DNA of 12,600 nucleotides from an uncultured Clostridia bacterium. GTDB taxonomy: Bacteria; Bacillota; Clostridia; TANB77; CAG-508. The stretch is from assembly GCA_948857205.1 (NCBI GenBank), contig CAQPRV010000116.1, positions 1 through 12,600 of the forward strand, given 5' to 3'. Shown here in pieces: positions 6,290-12,600 of this stretch. The position numbers and the translations under genes are program-made. The stretch's first letter is position 1; every line of letters begins with the position of its first letter. A model generated the notes under the pieces. The model had not been told where the DNA came from and ran no database searches. It saw nothing but the letters and a program-made list of their open reading frames with translations.

Positions 6290-7672
6290 ATGCCAAATAT
6301 AGATAATATAAAAAAATACAAAAATATACATATGATTGGAATCGGTGGAATCAGTATGAGTGGTATAGCTACTATTTTAAAAAGTTGGGGATTTAATATA
6401 ACTGGTTCAGATTGCTATAATTCTGAAACTATTGAAGAATTACAAAAAAATGATATTAAAGTTACAATTGGACATAATTTAGAAGATATCGCTAAATCAG
6501 ATATTGTTGTTTATTCTGCTGCAATAAAAGATAATGATCCAGAGATATTTGAAGCCAAAAAATTAAATATACCTATTATAGAAAGAGCAAACTTTTTAGG
6601 TGAATTAACTAGATGTTATAAAGATACTATCTGTATTTCTGGAACACATGGAAAAACAACAACAACATCAATGGTTTCACTTTGTTTTATAGAAGCATTA
6701 AAAGATCCTAGTATCCAAGTTGGTGCGTTTTTAAAGCCATTAAATGGTAATTATAAAGTTGGGAATAGCGAATATTTTATAATTGAAGCATGTGAATATG
6801 TAGAAAGTTTTTTAAAATTCAGTCCAAAAGCAGAAATAATTTTAAATATAGATAATGACCATTTAGATTATTTTAAAACATTTGAAAACATAAAAAATGC
6901 ATTTCAAAAATATGTAAAAATACTACCTTCAAATGGATTATTAGTTGTAAATGGAGATGATTCAAACTGTTTAGAATTACCAAAATTAACCAAAGCAAAA
7001 ACCCTTACATATGGTATTACAAACAAGAATACAAACTTTTTTGCAGTTAATATTGTATTTGATAATGATGGATTTGCAGAGTTTGATGTATATAATAATG
7101 ATGAATTTTTTGATAGAATAAAATTATCAGTACCAGGAATGCATAATGTCCAAAATGCCTTAGCATGTATAGCATTATGTACAGAATATAAAATTAGTAA
7201 GGAAGCAATAAAATCTGCTTTATTAAAATTTACTGGAGCTCATAGAAGATTTGAATTTAAAGGAAAAATTAATAATATTGCTAGTGTATATGATGATTAT
7301 GGACATCATCCAACTGAAATAATTGCAACAGCAAAATCATTAATGAATAAAAAATATAATAAATCTTGGGTTATATTCCAACCTCATACTTATAGTAGAA
7401 CAAAAACATTATTAAGTGATTTTGCAAAAGCATTATTAAATTTTGATAATATTATAGTTCTTGATATTTATGCTGCTAGAGAAACTAATACCTATGGTAT
7501 TACTTCAAAAGACTTAGTTGATAAATTAATTTCTCTTGGAAAAAATGCAAAATATATTCCTGATTTTAGTGAATGTGTTTCATATGTTAAAAATAATACT
7601 GAAGAAAGTGATATTGTTTTAACATTAGGAGCAGGAACTGTAACAGATATTGGTCCAATGCTAGTTAAATAA
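6290..7672 (+). CDS. murC: UDP-N-acetylmuramate--L-alanine ligase
   Basis: MurC is the cytoplasmic ATP-dependent ligase that adds L-alanine to UDP-MurNAc, the first amino acid of the peptidoglycan stem peptide. The 460 residues follow the Mur ligase order. The N-terminal Rossmann-like UDP-binding domain has the glycine-rich HMIGIGGISMSG at 14-25. The central ATPase has P-loop GTHGKTTTT from residue 118, E167-A-C-E170 and the DNDHLDY motif at 189-195. The C-terminal domain has YDDYGHHPTE at 335-344, which marks MurC among the Mur ligases. The acidic motif reads EACEY rather than the EADESD of Escherichia coli MurC; both glutamates remain, and I take this as a lineage variant. The start has an AAAGGAGAG site at good spacing. 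The gene is a single transcription unit with its own promoter and a strong terminator. Confidence 0.97.
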   Translation: MPNIDNIKKYKNIHMIGIGGISMSGIATILKSWGFNITGSDCYNSETIEELQKNDIKVTIGHNLEDIAKSDIVVYSAAIKDNDPEIFEAKKLNIPIIERANFLGELTRCYKDTICISGTHGKTTTTSMVSLCFIEALKDPSIQVGAFLKPLNGNYKVGNSEYFIIEACEYVESFLKFSPKAEIILNIDNDHLDYFKTFENIKNAFQKYVKILPSNGLLVVNGDDSNCLELPKLTKAKTLTYGITNKNTNFFAVNIVFDNDGFAEFDVYNNDEFFDRIKLSVPGMHNVQNALACIALCTEYKISKEAIKSALLKFTGAHRRFEFKGKINNIASVYDDYGHHPTEIIATAKSLMNKKYNKSWVIFQPHTYSRTKTLLSDFAKALLNFDNIIVLDIYAARETNTYGITSKDLVDKLISLGKNAKYIPDFSECVSYVKNNTEESDIVLTLGAGTVTDIGPMLVK

Positions 7673-7713
7673 AACAAAAAAATTGCCATTAAATATAAAT
7701 TTTAGTGGCAATT
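7673..7713. terminator. Bidirectional terminator between murC and clpX
   Basis: Bases 7681-7713 form a 13-bp stem with one G-T wobble and a 7-base loop. It lies between the convergent stops of murC (7672) and clpX (7723). On the minus strand it is followed by TTTTTTTGTTTT, an excellent tail for clpX transcripts. On the plus strand the following bases are T-rich but interrupted by A, adequate for murC. Confidence 0.85.
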
Positions 7714-7722
7714 ATTTATATT

Positions 7723-9045
7723 TTATGCTGTTTCTTTTTCATTATTTTCTGGGATTCTTCTTTTCTTTTTTATATCTTTTTTACCAATTTCTTTATTTTC
7801 CCCTAATACAACTTTTGGTCTAGCATTATTTAATACAGTTTCTTTTGTAATTATACATTTTTCAATATTAGTACTTGAAGGAATTTCGAACATTATATCT
7901 CTCATAATTTCTTCAATAATTGAACGAAGACCTCTTGCACCAGTTTTTCTTTCTATAGCTCTATTAACAATTGCTTCTATAGCTTCTTGTTCAAATACAA
8001 GTTCAACATCATCAATTTCAAATAATTTTTGATATTGTTTTATTAGGGAATTCTTAGGCTCTACTAATATCTTTATTAATGCCTCTTTATCTAAATCTTT
8101 TAATGTTGCTACAATTGGCAATCTACCTATAAATTCTGGTATTAAACCAAATTTTAATAAATCTTGTGGTAATAATTCTTGAAATACTTCATATTGATTT
8201 ATCTCTCGTTTTCCCTTAACCTTTGATCCAAAACCAATTACCTTCTCGCCTGTTCTATCTTTAATTATATTTTCTAAGCCTTCAAAAGCTCCTCCACATA
8301 TTATTAAGATGTTTTCTGTATTAATTTGAATTAGTTCTTGATTAGGATGTTTTCTTCCTCCTTGTGGTGGTACAGATGCAACTGTTCCTTCAATTATTTT
8401 TAATAAGGCTTGTTGTACACCTTCACCACTTACATCTCTAGTTATTGAAGGATTTTCAGATTTTCTTGTTATTTTGTCTATTTCGTCTATATAAATTATA
8501 CCTTTTTCAGCTTTTTGAACATCACCATCAGCTGCTTGAATTAGTTTTAATAATATATTTTCAACATCTTCTCCTACATATCCTGCTTCTGTTAAAGTTG
8601 TTGCATCAGCAATTGCAAAAGGTACATTTAGTATTTTTGCCAAGGTTTTTGCAAGTAAGGTTTTTCCACATCCAGTTGGTCCTAATAATAAAATATTACT
8701 TTTTTGAATTTCTACATCATCTTTTGATGCATTTTCCTCATGAGCTATTCTTTTATAGTGGTTATAAACTGCTACTGATAAAGTCTTTTTTGCATCTTCT
8801 TGACCTATAACATAGTCATCTAATACCTTTTTTATTTCTTTTGGATTAGGTATATCTTTTAAGTTGTTTAAAGTGTATCCTTCTTTTTCATCATCATATA
8901 GTTCTGCTTCAATAATGCTTGTACATAGTTCAACACATTCATCACATATATATACACCAGGTCCAGCTACTATTTTTTTTACATTTTCTTGAGCCTTTCC
9001 ACAAAAAGAACATCTTACACTTTTTGGTATTTCATTTTTCGCCAT
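7723..9045 (-). CDS. clpX: ClpX, ATP-dependent unfoldase of the ClpXP protease
   Basis: ClpX forms hexamers that recognise, unfold and thread proteins into ClpP. The 440 residues show every expected element: the N-terminal zinc-binding domain with C12, C15, C34 and C37; Walker A GPTGCGKT at 122-129; pore loop GYVG at 155-158; Walker B IIYIDEID with D187 and E188; the RKH loop at 231-233; the IGF loop that docks on ClpP at 270-272; and the sensor-2 motif GARGLRS. The basic, poorly conserved tail is normal for the family. The start ATG has a GGGAG site 6 bases upstream. It lies 36 bases after clpP with no terminator between, so the two are co-transcribed, matching their joint function. Confidence 0.98.
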   Translation of the reverse strand: MAKNEIPKSVRCSFCGKAQENVKKIVAGPGVYICDECVELCTSIIEAELYDDEKEGYTLNNLKDIPNPKEIKKVLDDYVIGQEDAKKTLSVAVYNHYKRIAHEENASKDDVEIQKSNILLLGPTGCGKTLLAKTLAKILNVPFAIADATTLTEAGYVGEDVENILLKLIQAADGDVQKAEKGIIYIDEIDKITRKSENPSITRDVSGEGVQQALLKIIEGTVASVPPQGGRKHPNQELIQINTENILIICGGAFEGLENIIKDRTGEKVIGFGSKVKGKREINQYEVFQELLPQDLLKFGLIPEFIGRLPIVATLKDLDKEALIKILVEPKNSLIKQYQKLFEIDDVELVFEQEAIEAIVNRAIERKTGARGLRSIIEEIMRDIMFEIPSSTNIEKCIITKETVLNNARPKVVLGENKEIGKKDIKKKRRIPENNEKETA

Positions 9046-9081
9046 AAAAATCTCCCTCTTAAATATATACTTTTTTATCTA

Positions 9082-9687
9082 TTATTTTCTTTTATCCATT
9101 ATTCCATCTATTAAACCATAATTTAGTGCTTCTTCTGCTGTCATGTAATTGTCTCTTTCTGTATCTCTTTGGATTGTTTCTATAGATTGACCTGTTCTAT
9201 CACTTAAAAATTTATTTAGCTTTTCCCTTGTTTTTACTAAGTGGTCTGCATGGATTTTTACTTCAGTTGCTTGACCTGATATTCCTCCACCACCAATTAA
9301 GGGTTGATGTATTAATATTTCTGCATTTGGTGTTGCAAATCTTTTTCCTTTTTCACCAGCTGATAATAAGGCTGCTCCCATGCTTGCTGCCATTCCTATA
9401 CAGATTGTTGATACTGGACATTTTATATAGTTCATTGTGTCTATTATTCCCATTCCATCTGTAATTGATCCTCCTGGTGAGTTTATATATAGGTTTATAT
9501 CTTTATCTGGATCTTCTGATTCTAAAAATAATAGTTGTGCTATTACTAAGCTTGATGTTGTTGGATTTACATCTTCTCCTAAAAATATTATTCTATCTTT
9601 TAATAGTCTTGAGAATATATCATATGATCTTTCTCCTTTACTTGTTTGCTCCACTACATATGGTACTAAACTGTTTCTTTCTAACAT
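9082..9687 (-). CDS. clpP: ClpP, catalytic subunit of the Clp protease
   Basis: ClpP assembles into a 14-subunit chamber that degrades substrates delivered by ClpX or other Clp ATPases. The serine protease triad is visible: S102 in GMAASMGAALL, H127 in LIHQPL, and D179 in RDTERDN. I place the start at ATG 9687-9685, which has a textbook AAGGAGG 7-8 bases upstream and gives the usual MLERNSLVPYV beginning (201 residues). The frame stays open 18 codons further upstream, but those codons include the ribosome binding site. The handle segment reads HQPLIGGGGISGQATE, three residues longer than in Escherichia coli or Bacillus subtilis ClpP. It lies between tig and clpX, and the tig terminator separates it from tig. 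Confidence 0.97.
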   Translation of the reverse strand: MLERNSLVPYVVEQTSKGERSYDIFSRLLKDRIIFLGEDVNPTTSSLVIAQLLFLESEDPDKDINLYINSPGGSITDGMGIIDTMNYIKCPVSTICIGMAASMGAALLSAGEKGKRFATPNAEILIHQPLIGGGGISGQATEVKIHADHLVKTREKLNKFLSDRTGQSIETIQRDTERDNYMTAEEALNYGLIDGIMDKRK

Positions 9688-9729
9688 AATTTTTCCTCCT
9701 TTTTTATTCTTTGTTATATTTTTTCCTTT

Positions 9730-9740
9730 ATTATATAACA
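9730..9740 (-). promoter_or_regulatory. Weak candidate promoter for clpP-clpX
   Basis: On the minus strand TGTTATATAAT (9740-9730) contains a TATAAT and, one register over, an extended -10 of the TGnTATATA kind. No good -35 is present at 16-18 bases. The extended -10 and the tig terminator just upstream argue that clpP-clpX has its own start here. I found no obvious CtsR operator next to it. Confidence 0.4.
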
Positions 9741-9765
9741 AATATTTTTTCTTGCATAGTATTTT

Positions 9766-9800
9766 AAAAAGGTTGGGATATTTTTATTTGATACCCCAAC
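9766..9800 (-). terminator. Intrinsic terminator after tig
   Basis: Minus strand: GTTGGGGTAT (9800-9791) pairs with ATATCCCAAC (9781-9772) over 10 bp with one G-U wobble, then CTTTTT. It starts 15 bases past the tig stop. It is the most GC-rich stem in this part of the window, so termination or strong attenuation between tig and clpP is likely. Confidence 0.8.
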
Positions 9801-9815
9801 ATTTTTGTTGTTTTT

Positions 9816-11102
9816 TTATTTTATTTTTGCATTCTTTACTATGAAATCAACTGCTTTTTCTGATGTTATTCCTTCTTTTATGTATTTTCTTACATTTTCG
9901 TTTTCTAAAAATTCTTTGTCTTCTTCTTTTCCATAGTTTTTAGCCATTTCTTTCATTTTTTCATCTATTTCTTCATCTTTTGCTTCTATTTTTTCTGCCT
10001 TTATTATTGCCTCTATTGCTAGTCTTGATTTTATTCTTTCTATTGCTTGAGGTTCGTATTCTTTTTTAGTATCTTCTATGGTCTTTCCCATCATTTGAAG
10101 ATATTGCTCTATTTTTAGCCCTTGATATGATAGTCTTTGTTCTATGTCTTTTATCATGTTGTCTGTTTCTGTTTCTACCATTCCACTTGGGATATTTACT
10201 TTGATTTCTTCACATATAGCTTTTATTACTGCTTCTTCTGTTTCATATTTTGCCTTTTCGTCATTTTGTTTTTGTATTTTATTTTTTATATCTTCTTTTA
10301 GCTCTTTTATTGTGTCAAATTCACTTACGTCTTTTGCAAAGTCATCATCTAATTCTGGTAGCTCTTTTTTCTTTATTTCTTTTACTTTTACTTTGAAGGT
10401 AGCATCTTTTCCAGCTAAGTCTTTTGAGAAGTATTCATCTGGAAATTTGACTTTTATTTCTTTTTGTTCGTCTATTTTTATTCCTATTACTTGGTCTTCA
10501 AATCCTGGTATGAAAGAGTTACTTCCGATTTCTAATTCGTGATTTTCTGCTTTTCCTCCTTCAAATGCCTTTCCATCTACAAAACCTTCAAAGTCTATTG
10601 TTGCTATGTCTCCTTTTTCTACTGGTCTGTCTTCTATTGTTATTAGTCTTGAGTTGTGTTCTTGCATATGTCCTAATTCATGCTCTACATCTTCATCTGA
10701 TACATTATACTCAATTTTTTTAATTTCTATACCTTTATATTTTCCTAATTCTACTTCTGGTTTTGTTTGCATTGTTGCTATGAATATTAAATCTTTTCCT
10801 TTCTCTATTTGTGTTACTTCTATGTCAGGTCTACTTACTATTTGTAAGTTGCTTTCTTTTATTGCTTGTTGTAAGGCTTCTTCTGCTACTTCATTAAATG
10901 CATCTTCATAAAATATTTCTTTTCCATAATATTTTTCTACTATATTCATTGGTGCTTTTCCTTTTCTAAATCCTGGTATGTTAAAGTATTTTGCACTTTT
11001 AAAATATACTTTTTTTATTGCTTCATCAAATTTTTCTGCTTCTACTGTTAGTTCTAGTTTTACTTCATTCTCGTTTTCTGTTTTTTCTAATTTATAATTC
11101 AT
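9816..11102 (-). CDS. tig: Trigger factor, ribosome-associated chaperone and prolyl isomerase
   Basis: Trigger factor binds near the ribosomal exit tunnel (protein L23) and shields nascent chains. Numbering from the ATG at 11102, the N-terminal domain carries the ribosome-docking signature GFRKGKAP at 44-51. An FKBP-type PPIase domain spans about 160-245 (TIDFEGFVDGKAFEGG, then FIPGFEDQVIG). A long helical, charged C-terminal domain completes about 428 residues, a normal length. A TTG three codons upstream (11111) is also in frame but touches the AAAGGA site. The ATG is 9 bases from it and gives the familiar MNYKLEK-type start. A promoter (11142-11169) and terminator (9766-9800) make it its own unit at the head of the tig-clpP-clpX cluster. 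Confidence 0.97.
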   Translation of the reverse strand: MNYKLEKTENENEVKLELTVEAEKFDEAIKKVYFKSAKYFNIPGFRKGKAPMNIVEKYYGKEIFYEDAFNEVAEEALQQAIKESNLQIVSRPDIEVTQIEKGKDLIFIATMQTKPEVELGKYKGIEIKKIEYNVSDEDVEHELGHMQEHNSRLITIEDRPVEKGDIATIDFEGFVDGKAFEGGKAENHELEIGSNSFIPGFEDQVIGIKIDEQKEIKVKFPDEYFSKDLAGKDATFKVKVKEIKKKELPELDDDFAKDVSEFDTIKELKEDIKNKIQKQNDEKAKYETEEAVIKAICEEIKVNIPSGMVETETDNMIKDIEQRLSYQGLKIEQYLQMMGKTIEDTKKEYEPQAIERIKSRLAIEAIIKAEKIEAKDEEIDEKMKEMAKNYGKEEDKEFLENENVRKYIKEGITSEKAVDFIVKNAKIK

Positions 11103-11141
11103 TTTTTTCAATCCTTTCTATGTTTCTCAATTGACTTATTT

Positions 11142-11169
11142 ATTATACCACATTTTTCCTTTTTTGCAA
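11142..11169 (-). promoter_or_regulatory. SigA-type promoter with extended -10 for tig
   Basis: Minus strand: -35 TTGCAA (11169-11164), 16-base spacer, -10 TATAAT (11147-11142) preceded by TGG, an extended -10. The start would be near 11135, about 33 bases upstream of the tig ATG. The -35 sits inside TTTTTGCAAG (11161-11170), a 10-mer repeated at 11194-11203 inside the neighbouring inverted-repeat element. Confidence 0.75.
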
Positions 11170-11186
11170 GGAATTTTTGATTTAAG

Positions 11187-11365
11187 TTTCAACTTTTTGC
11201 AAGTGGAGGTTATAATATATAATTTTTATAACACTGTCTAAGTGGCCAAACTAGCTATACAAGTGTGATTGTAGCAACATACAGACTAAATCTTGATTTT
11301 GTAGGTTGAAACACACAAATTATAAAAAATTATATATTATAACCTCCACTTGTAAAAAGTCGAAA
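11187..11365. repeat. MITE-like element: 179 bp bounded by 45/46-bp inverted repeats
   Basis: The arm at 11187-11231 and the arm at 11320-11365 are reverse complements over about 45 positions, with one extra A in the right arm and two substitutions. The outer part of each arm contains CAAGTGGAGGTTATAA or its complement. The 88-base interior (11232-11319) has no open frame and is less AT-rich than its flanks. It holds small palindromes (TGGCCA, TAGCTA) and a GTTGAAAC at 11305-11312 that could also pair with GTTTCAAC at 11186-11193. Most of the 340 bases between tig and the IS66 remnant is this element; the rest is the tig promoter and an IS66-side terminator. It is probably a non-autonomous transposable element; a long structured RNA is the alternative. 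Confidence 0.7.
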
Positions 11366-11398
11366 TTTTAAATTTTGTTACTAGATAATAGTTTTTAA

Positions 11399-11436
11399 TA
11401 AAAAGGAAAGAGCTTTCGTTGAAATAAAGGCTCTTT
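11399..11436 (-). terminator. Intrinsic terminator downstream of the IS66 remnant
   Basis: Minus strand: AAAGAGC-C-TTT pairs with AAAGCTCTTT (arms within 11436-11426 and 11416-11407), ten pairs with one bulged C, followed by CCTTTTTATT. It begins 6 bases past the end of the transposase frame, so it is probably the element's own transcription stop and marks the inner edge of the insertion. Confidence 0.65.
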
Positions 11437-11442
11437 TAATAA

Positions 11443-12412
11443 TCAAAATGCAAATATTTTTTTCTTGCCCATAAATATATTTTTTATAGTCTCTCCAATA
11501 TTCATATTTTGTTTCTTACATGTGTCTATTATGCTTATTGCATCACAATAATATTTAGCGAATTGTAAATTTATAAATCCTCCTGCTATTTTTAATTTTG
11601 TTTTTATTTTTCTTAACCCTCGTTTTGCTAAGTTATTTGTGAACTCTATTCTAAAATCAGTTAAAAATCTTAAATGAGCATCTACATACTCTCTTATGTA
11701 TTCCCTACTGTCCCTTGACACATTTTTATTTTGTTATCGCTTATTAAACCTAAAAGCTCAGCCGTCTTTTGGTTTGGTATATTACAGTATGTATTTAAAT
11801 ATACTACTAATGCTTTTATTCCTTTATCATAATTAACAATACTATTTACACTTCTAGGAAATTTAGGTATATGTTCTTTTCCACAACATGGACATTTTGT
11901 TTTCTTTCCTATATATTGTGTTGTATGTACAATTATTTCAAGTGATATTAAGTCTCTTGCAATTTCTTCTTTTTCTATTGTTTTGCATCCACATGTACAT
12001 GTGGCTACTTTTGATACATTAATGGTTTTATCTGGTGTTTTAGTTACAGTTGGTGCTGACCTAACATATCCTTTTTCTCTTCCTGATTTTACACGATTAT
12101 TTTGTACAACTTTTTTAAAGCCATTTGTAGAAGATGGTTTTAAACTATTACTACTGTTCTTTCCTAAGCTGATTCTCGCAAGCTTGAATTTTTCTTCGTA
12201 TATCTTGAGTTTTTTTTGAGTTCTTTGTTTTCTAATCTTAAAGTTTCGTATTCTCCACGATAATTGTTTTTATCTAAGTCATGAATAACTTCAGCTTGTT
12301 GTTTGTTCTGCTTTTTTAATAGTTTATTTTCTTTATCTTTTAACTCATTTTCCTTTTCTAATTTTCGTAATTGTTCTTCTAACATTTTGTATTGTTTTTC
12401 TGAATAAATCAT
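11443..12412 (-). pseudogene. IS66-family transposase, frameshifted and internally deleted
   Basis: Three reading frames together give an IS66 TnpC. Frame one (ATG 12412, AGAGGTG site upstream) is a Lys/Glu-rich coiled coil. At A8 (12217-12210) coding switches to the -1 frame. That frame continues through LGKNSSNSLKPSSTNG, the IS66 hallmark, then a zinc finger (CTCGC ... CPCCG) and the segment up to MCQGTVGN, with a stop at 11696-11694. The third frame (11721-11443) is the C-terminal end, DAHLRFLTDFRIEFTNNLAKRGLRK and onward to the family's normal tail. About 200 residues of the DDE catalytic core between these parts are missing, so an out-of-frame deletion lies near 11695-11721. The motif normally reading NNxAER has Lys for Glu. 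The protein cannot be active. Confidence 0.85.
12209..12215 (-). other. A AAA AAC slippery heptamer at the transposase frame switch
   Basis: In the phase set by the ATG at 12412, the bases 12215-12209 read A AAA AAC, the canonical X XXY YYZ form for -1 ribosomal frameshifting. A slip here leads directly into CTC-AAG-ATA, the frame that carries the rest of the IS66 N-terminal coding sequence. Without a slip, translation stops at residue 82. A plain one-base loss from an A9 run would look the same. Confidence 0.5.
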
Positions 12413-12441
12413 GTAAAATCACCTCTTTTCTTTATGATGTA

Positions 12442-12470
12442 ATTGTACACTAAATTGCCTAAAATGTCTA
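12442..12470 (-). promoter_or_regulatory. SigA-type promoter for the IS66 transposase
   Basis: Minus strand: -35 TAGACA (12470-12465), 17-base spacer, -10 TACAAT (12447-12442), each one base from consensus. The start would be near 12435, giving a leader of about 22 bases that includes the AGAGGTG ribosome binding site. The transcription signals look intact although the gene is dead. Confidence 0.6.
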
Positions 12471-12600
12471 TATTTCAACTATTGAATTTTTTCGTTTGTA
12501 CCAATTTTCAGAAATTTATTTCCTTATATTTCCATTTTTAGTATTGGAAATTTCTCTAATTTTGAATGTTTAGATTTTATTTTTGTGATTAAATGAAAAA

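Larger units (their letters stand above)
11399..12470 (-). mobile_element. Degenerate IS66-family insertion sequence (boundaries approximate)
   Basis: The segment from promoter (12442-12470) to terminator (11399-11436) encloses one decayed transposase gene and nothing else. I could not identify the terminal inverted repeats or an 8-bp target duplication by eye, so the true ends are unknown. The accessory genes tnpA and tnpB seen in many IS66 elements are absent. Bases 12471-12600 hold no gene that I can support. Confidence 0.6.

Noticed and set aside
8445..8810. 121-codon plus-strand open frame rich in Leu, His and Phe
   Set aside because: It is a shadow of clpX in the opposite strand, with a composition typical of reversed coding DNA and no start signals.
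9688..9741. 18-codon N-terminal extension of clpP
   Set aside because: The extension includes the AAGGAGG site and a Lys/Asn-rich stretch unlike any ClpP propeptide.
9046..9760. CtsR or CIRCE operators for the clp genes
   Set aside because: I looked for the GGTCAAA direct repeat and the CIRCE inverted repeat upstream of clpP and clpX and found neither.
10144..10542. 132-codon plus-strand hydrophobic open frame that could look like a membrane protein
   Set aside because: It lies wholly antisense to trigger factor and its hydrophobicity comes from reversed Lys/Glu codons.
11301..11319. GTTGAAAC inside the 179-bp element, resembling the end of some CRISPR repeats
   Set aside because: It occurs once; there are no repeated spacers and no cas genes in the window.

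Overview
The window is a very AT-rich, low-GC stretch that looks like the chromosome of an anaerobic, probably gut-dwelling Clostridia-type Firmicute. The evidence is AGA-dominated arginine codons, strong AAAGGAGG-type ribosome binding sites, spoVG behind a near-perfect SigH-type promoter, the clostridial order tig-clpP-clpX, and a solitary IS66 remnant. No species can be named from the sequence alone.

Layout from left to right. Bases 1-76 hold the first codons of a leftward gene that runs off the window, with its own promoter. Bases 91-783 (+) are a cation-diffusion-facilitator gene that has lost its 5' end. Bases 786-2036 (-) encode a 416-residue acidic protein I do not recognise. A leftward operon pth-rng-rimO follows (5307 down to 2135), with its own promoter at 5340-5368. 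It covers peptidyl-tRNA recycling, RNase G-type RNA processing and ribosomal protein S12 methylthiolation. The rimO reading frame is broken by one extra base near its start. Between pth and spoVG lies a 130-bp cluster of overlapping palindromes. spoVG (-, SigH-type promoter, own terminator) and murC (+, SigA-type promoter) are divergent around a 397-bp intergenic region that also carries a perfect 14-bp inverted repeat. A bidirectional terminator separates murC from the leftward proteostasis cluster tig, clpP, clpX. tig has its own promoter and terminator.

The right end is accessory DNA. A 179-bp element is bounded by 45/46-bp inverted repeats (MITE-like or a very long hairpin). Next to it is a dead IS66-family transposase gene. 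It lost its catalytic core by internal deletion and has an A AAA AAC slippery heptamer exactly where its N-terminal coding sequence changes frame.

In function this is mostly housekeeping: ribosome and translation quality (pth, rng, rimO, tig), regulated proteolysis (clpP, clpX), cell wall synthesis (murC) and a developmental RNA-binding regulator (spoVG). I found no defence system, CRISPR array, tRNA or rRNA. The points most worth a second look are the long inverted-repeat element at 11187-11365, the rimO frameshift, the IS66 slippery site, and the palindrome cluster at 5437-5566. Several start codons are placed inside the longest open frames: spoVG at 5892, clpP at 9687, tig at 11102, rimO at 3503.
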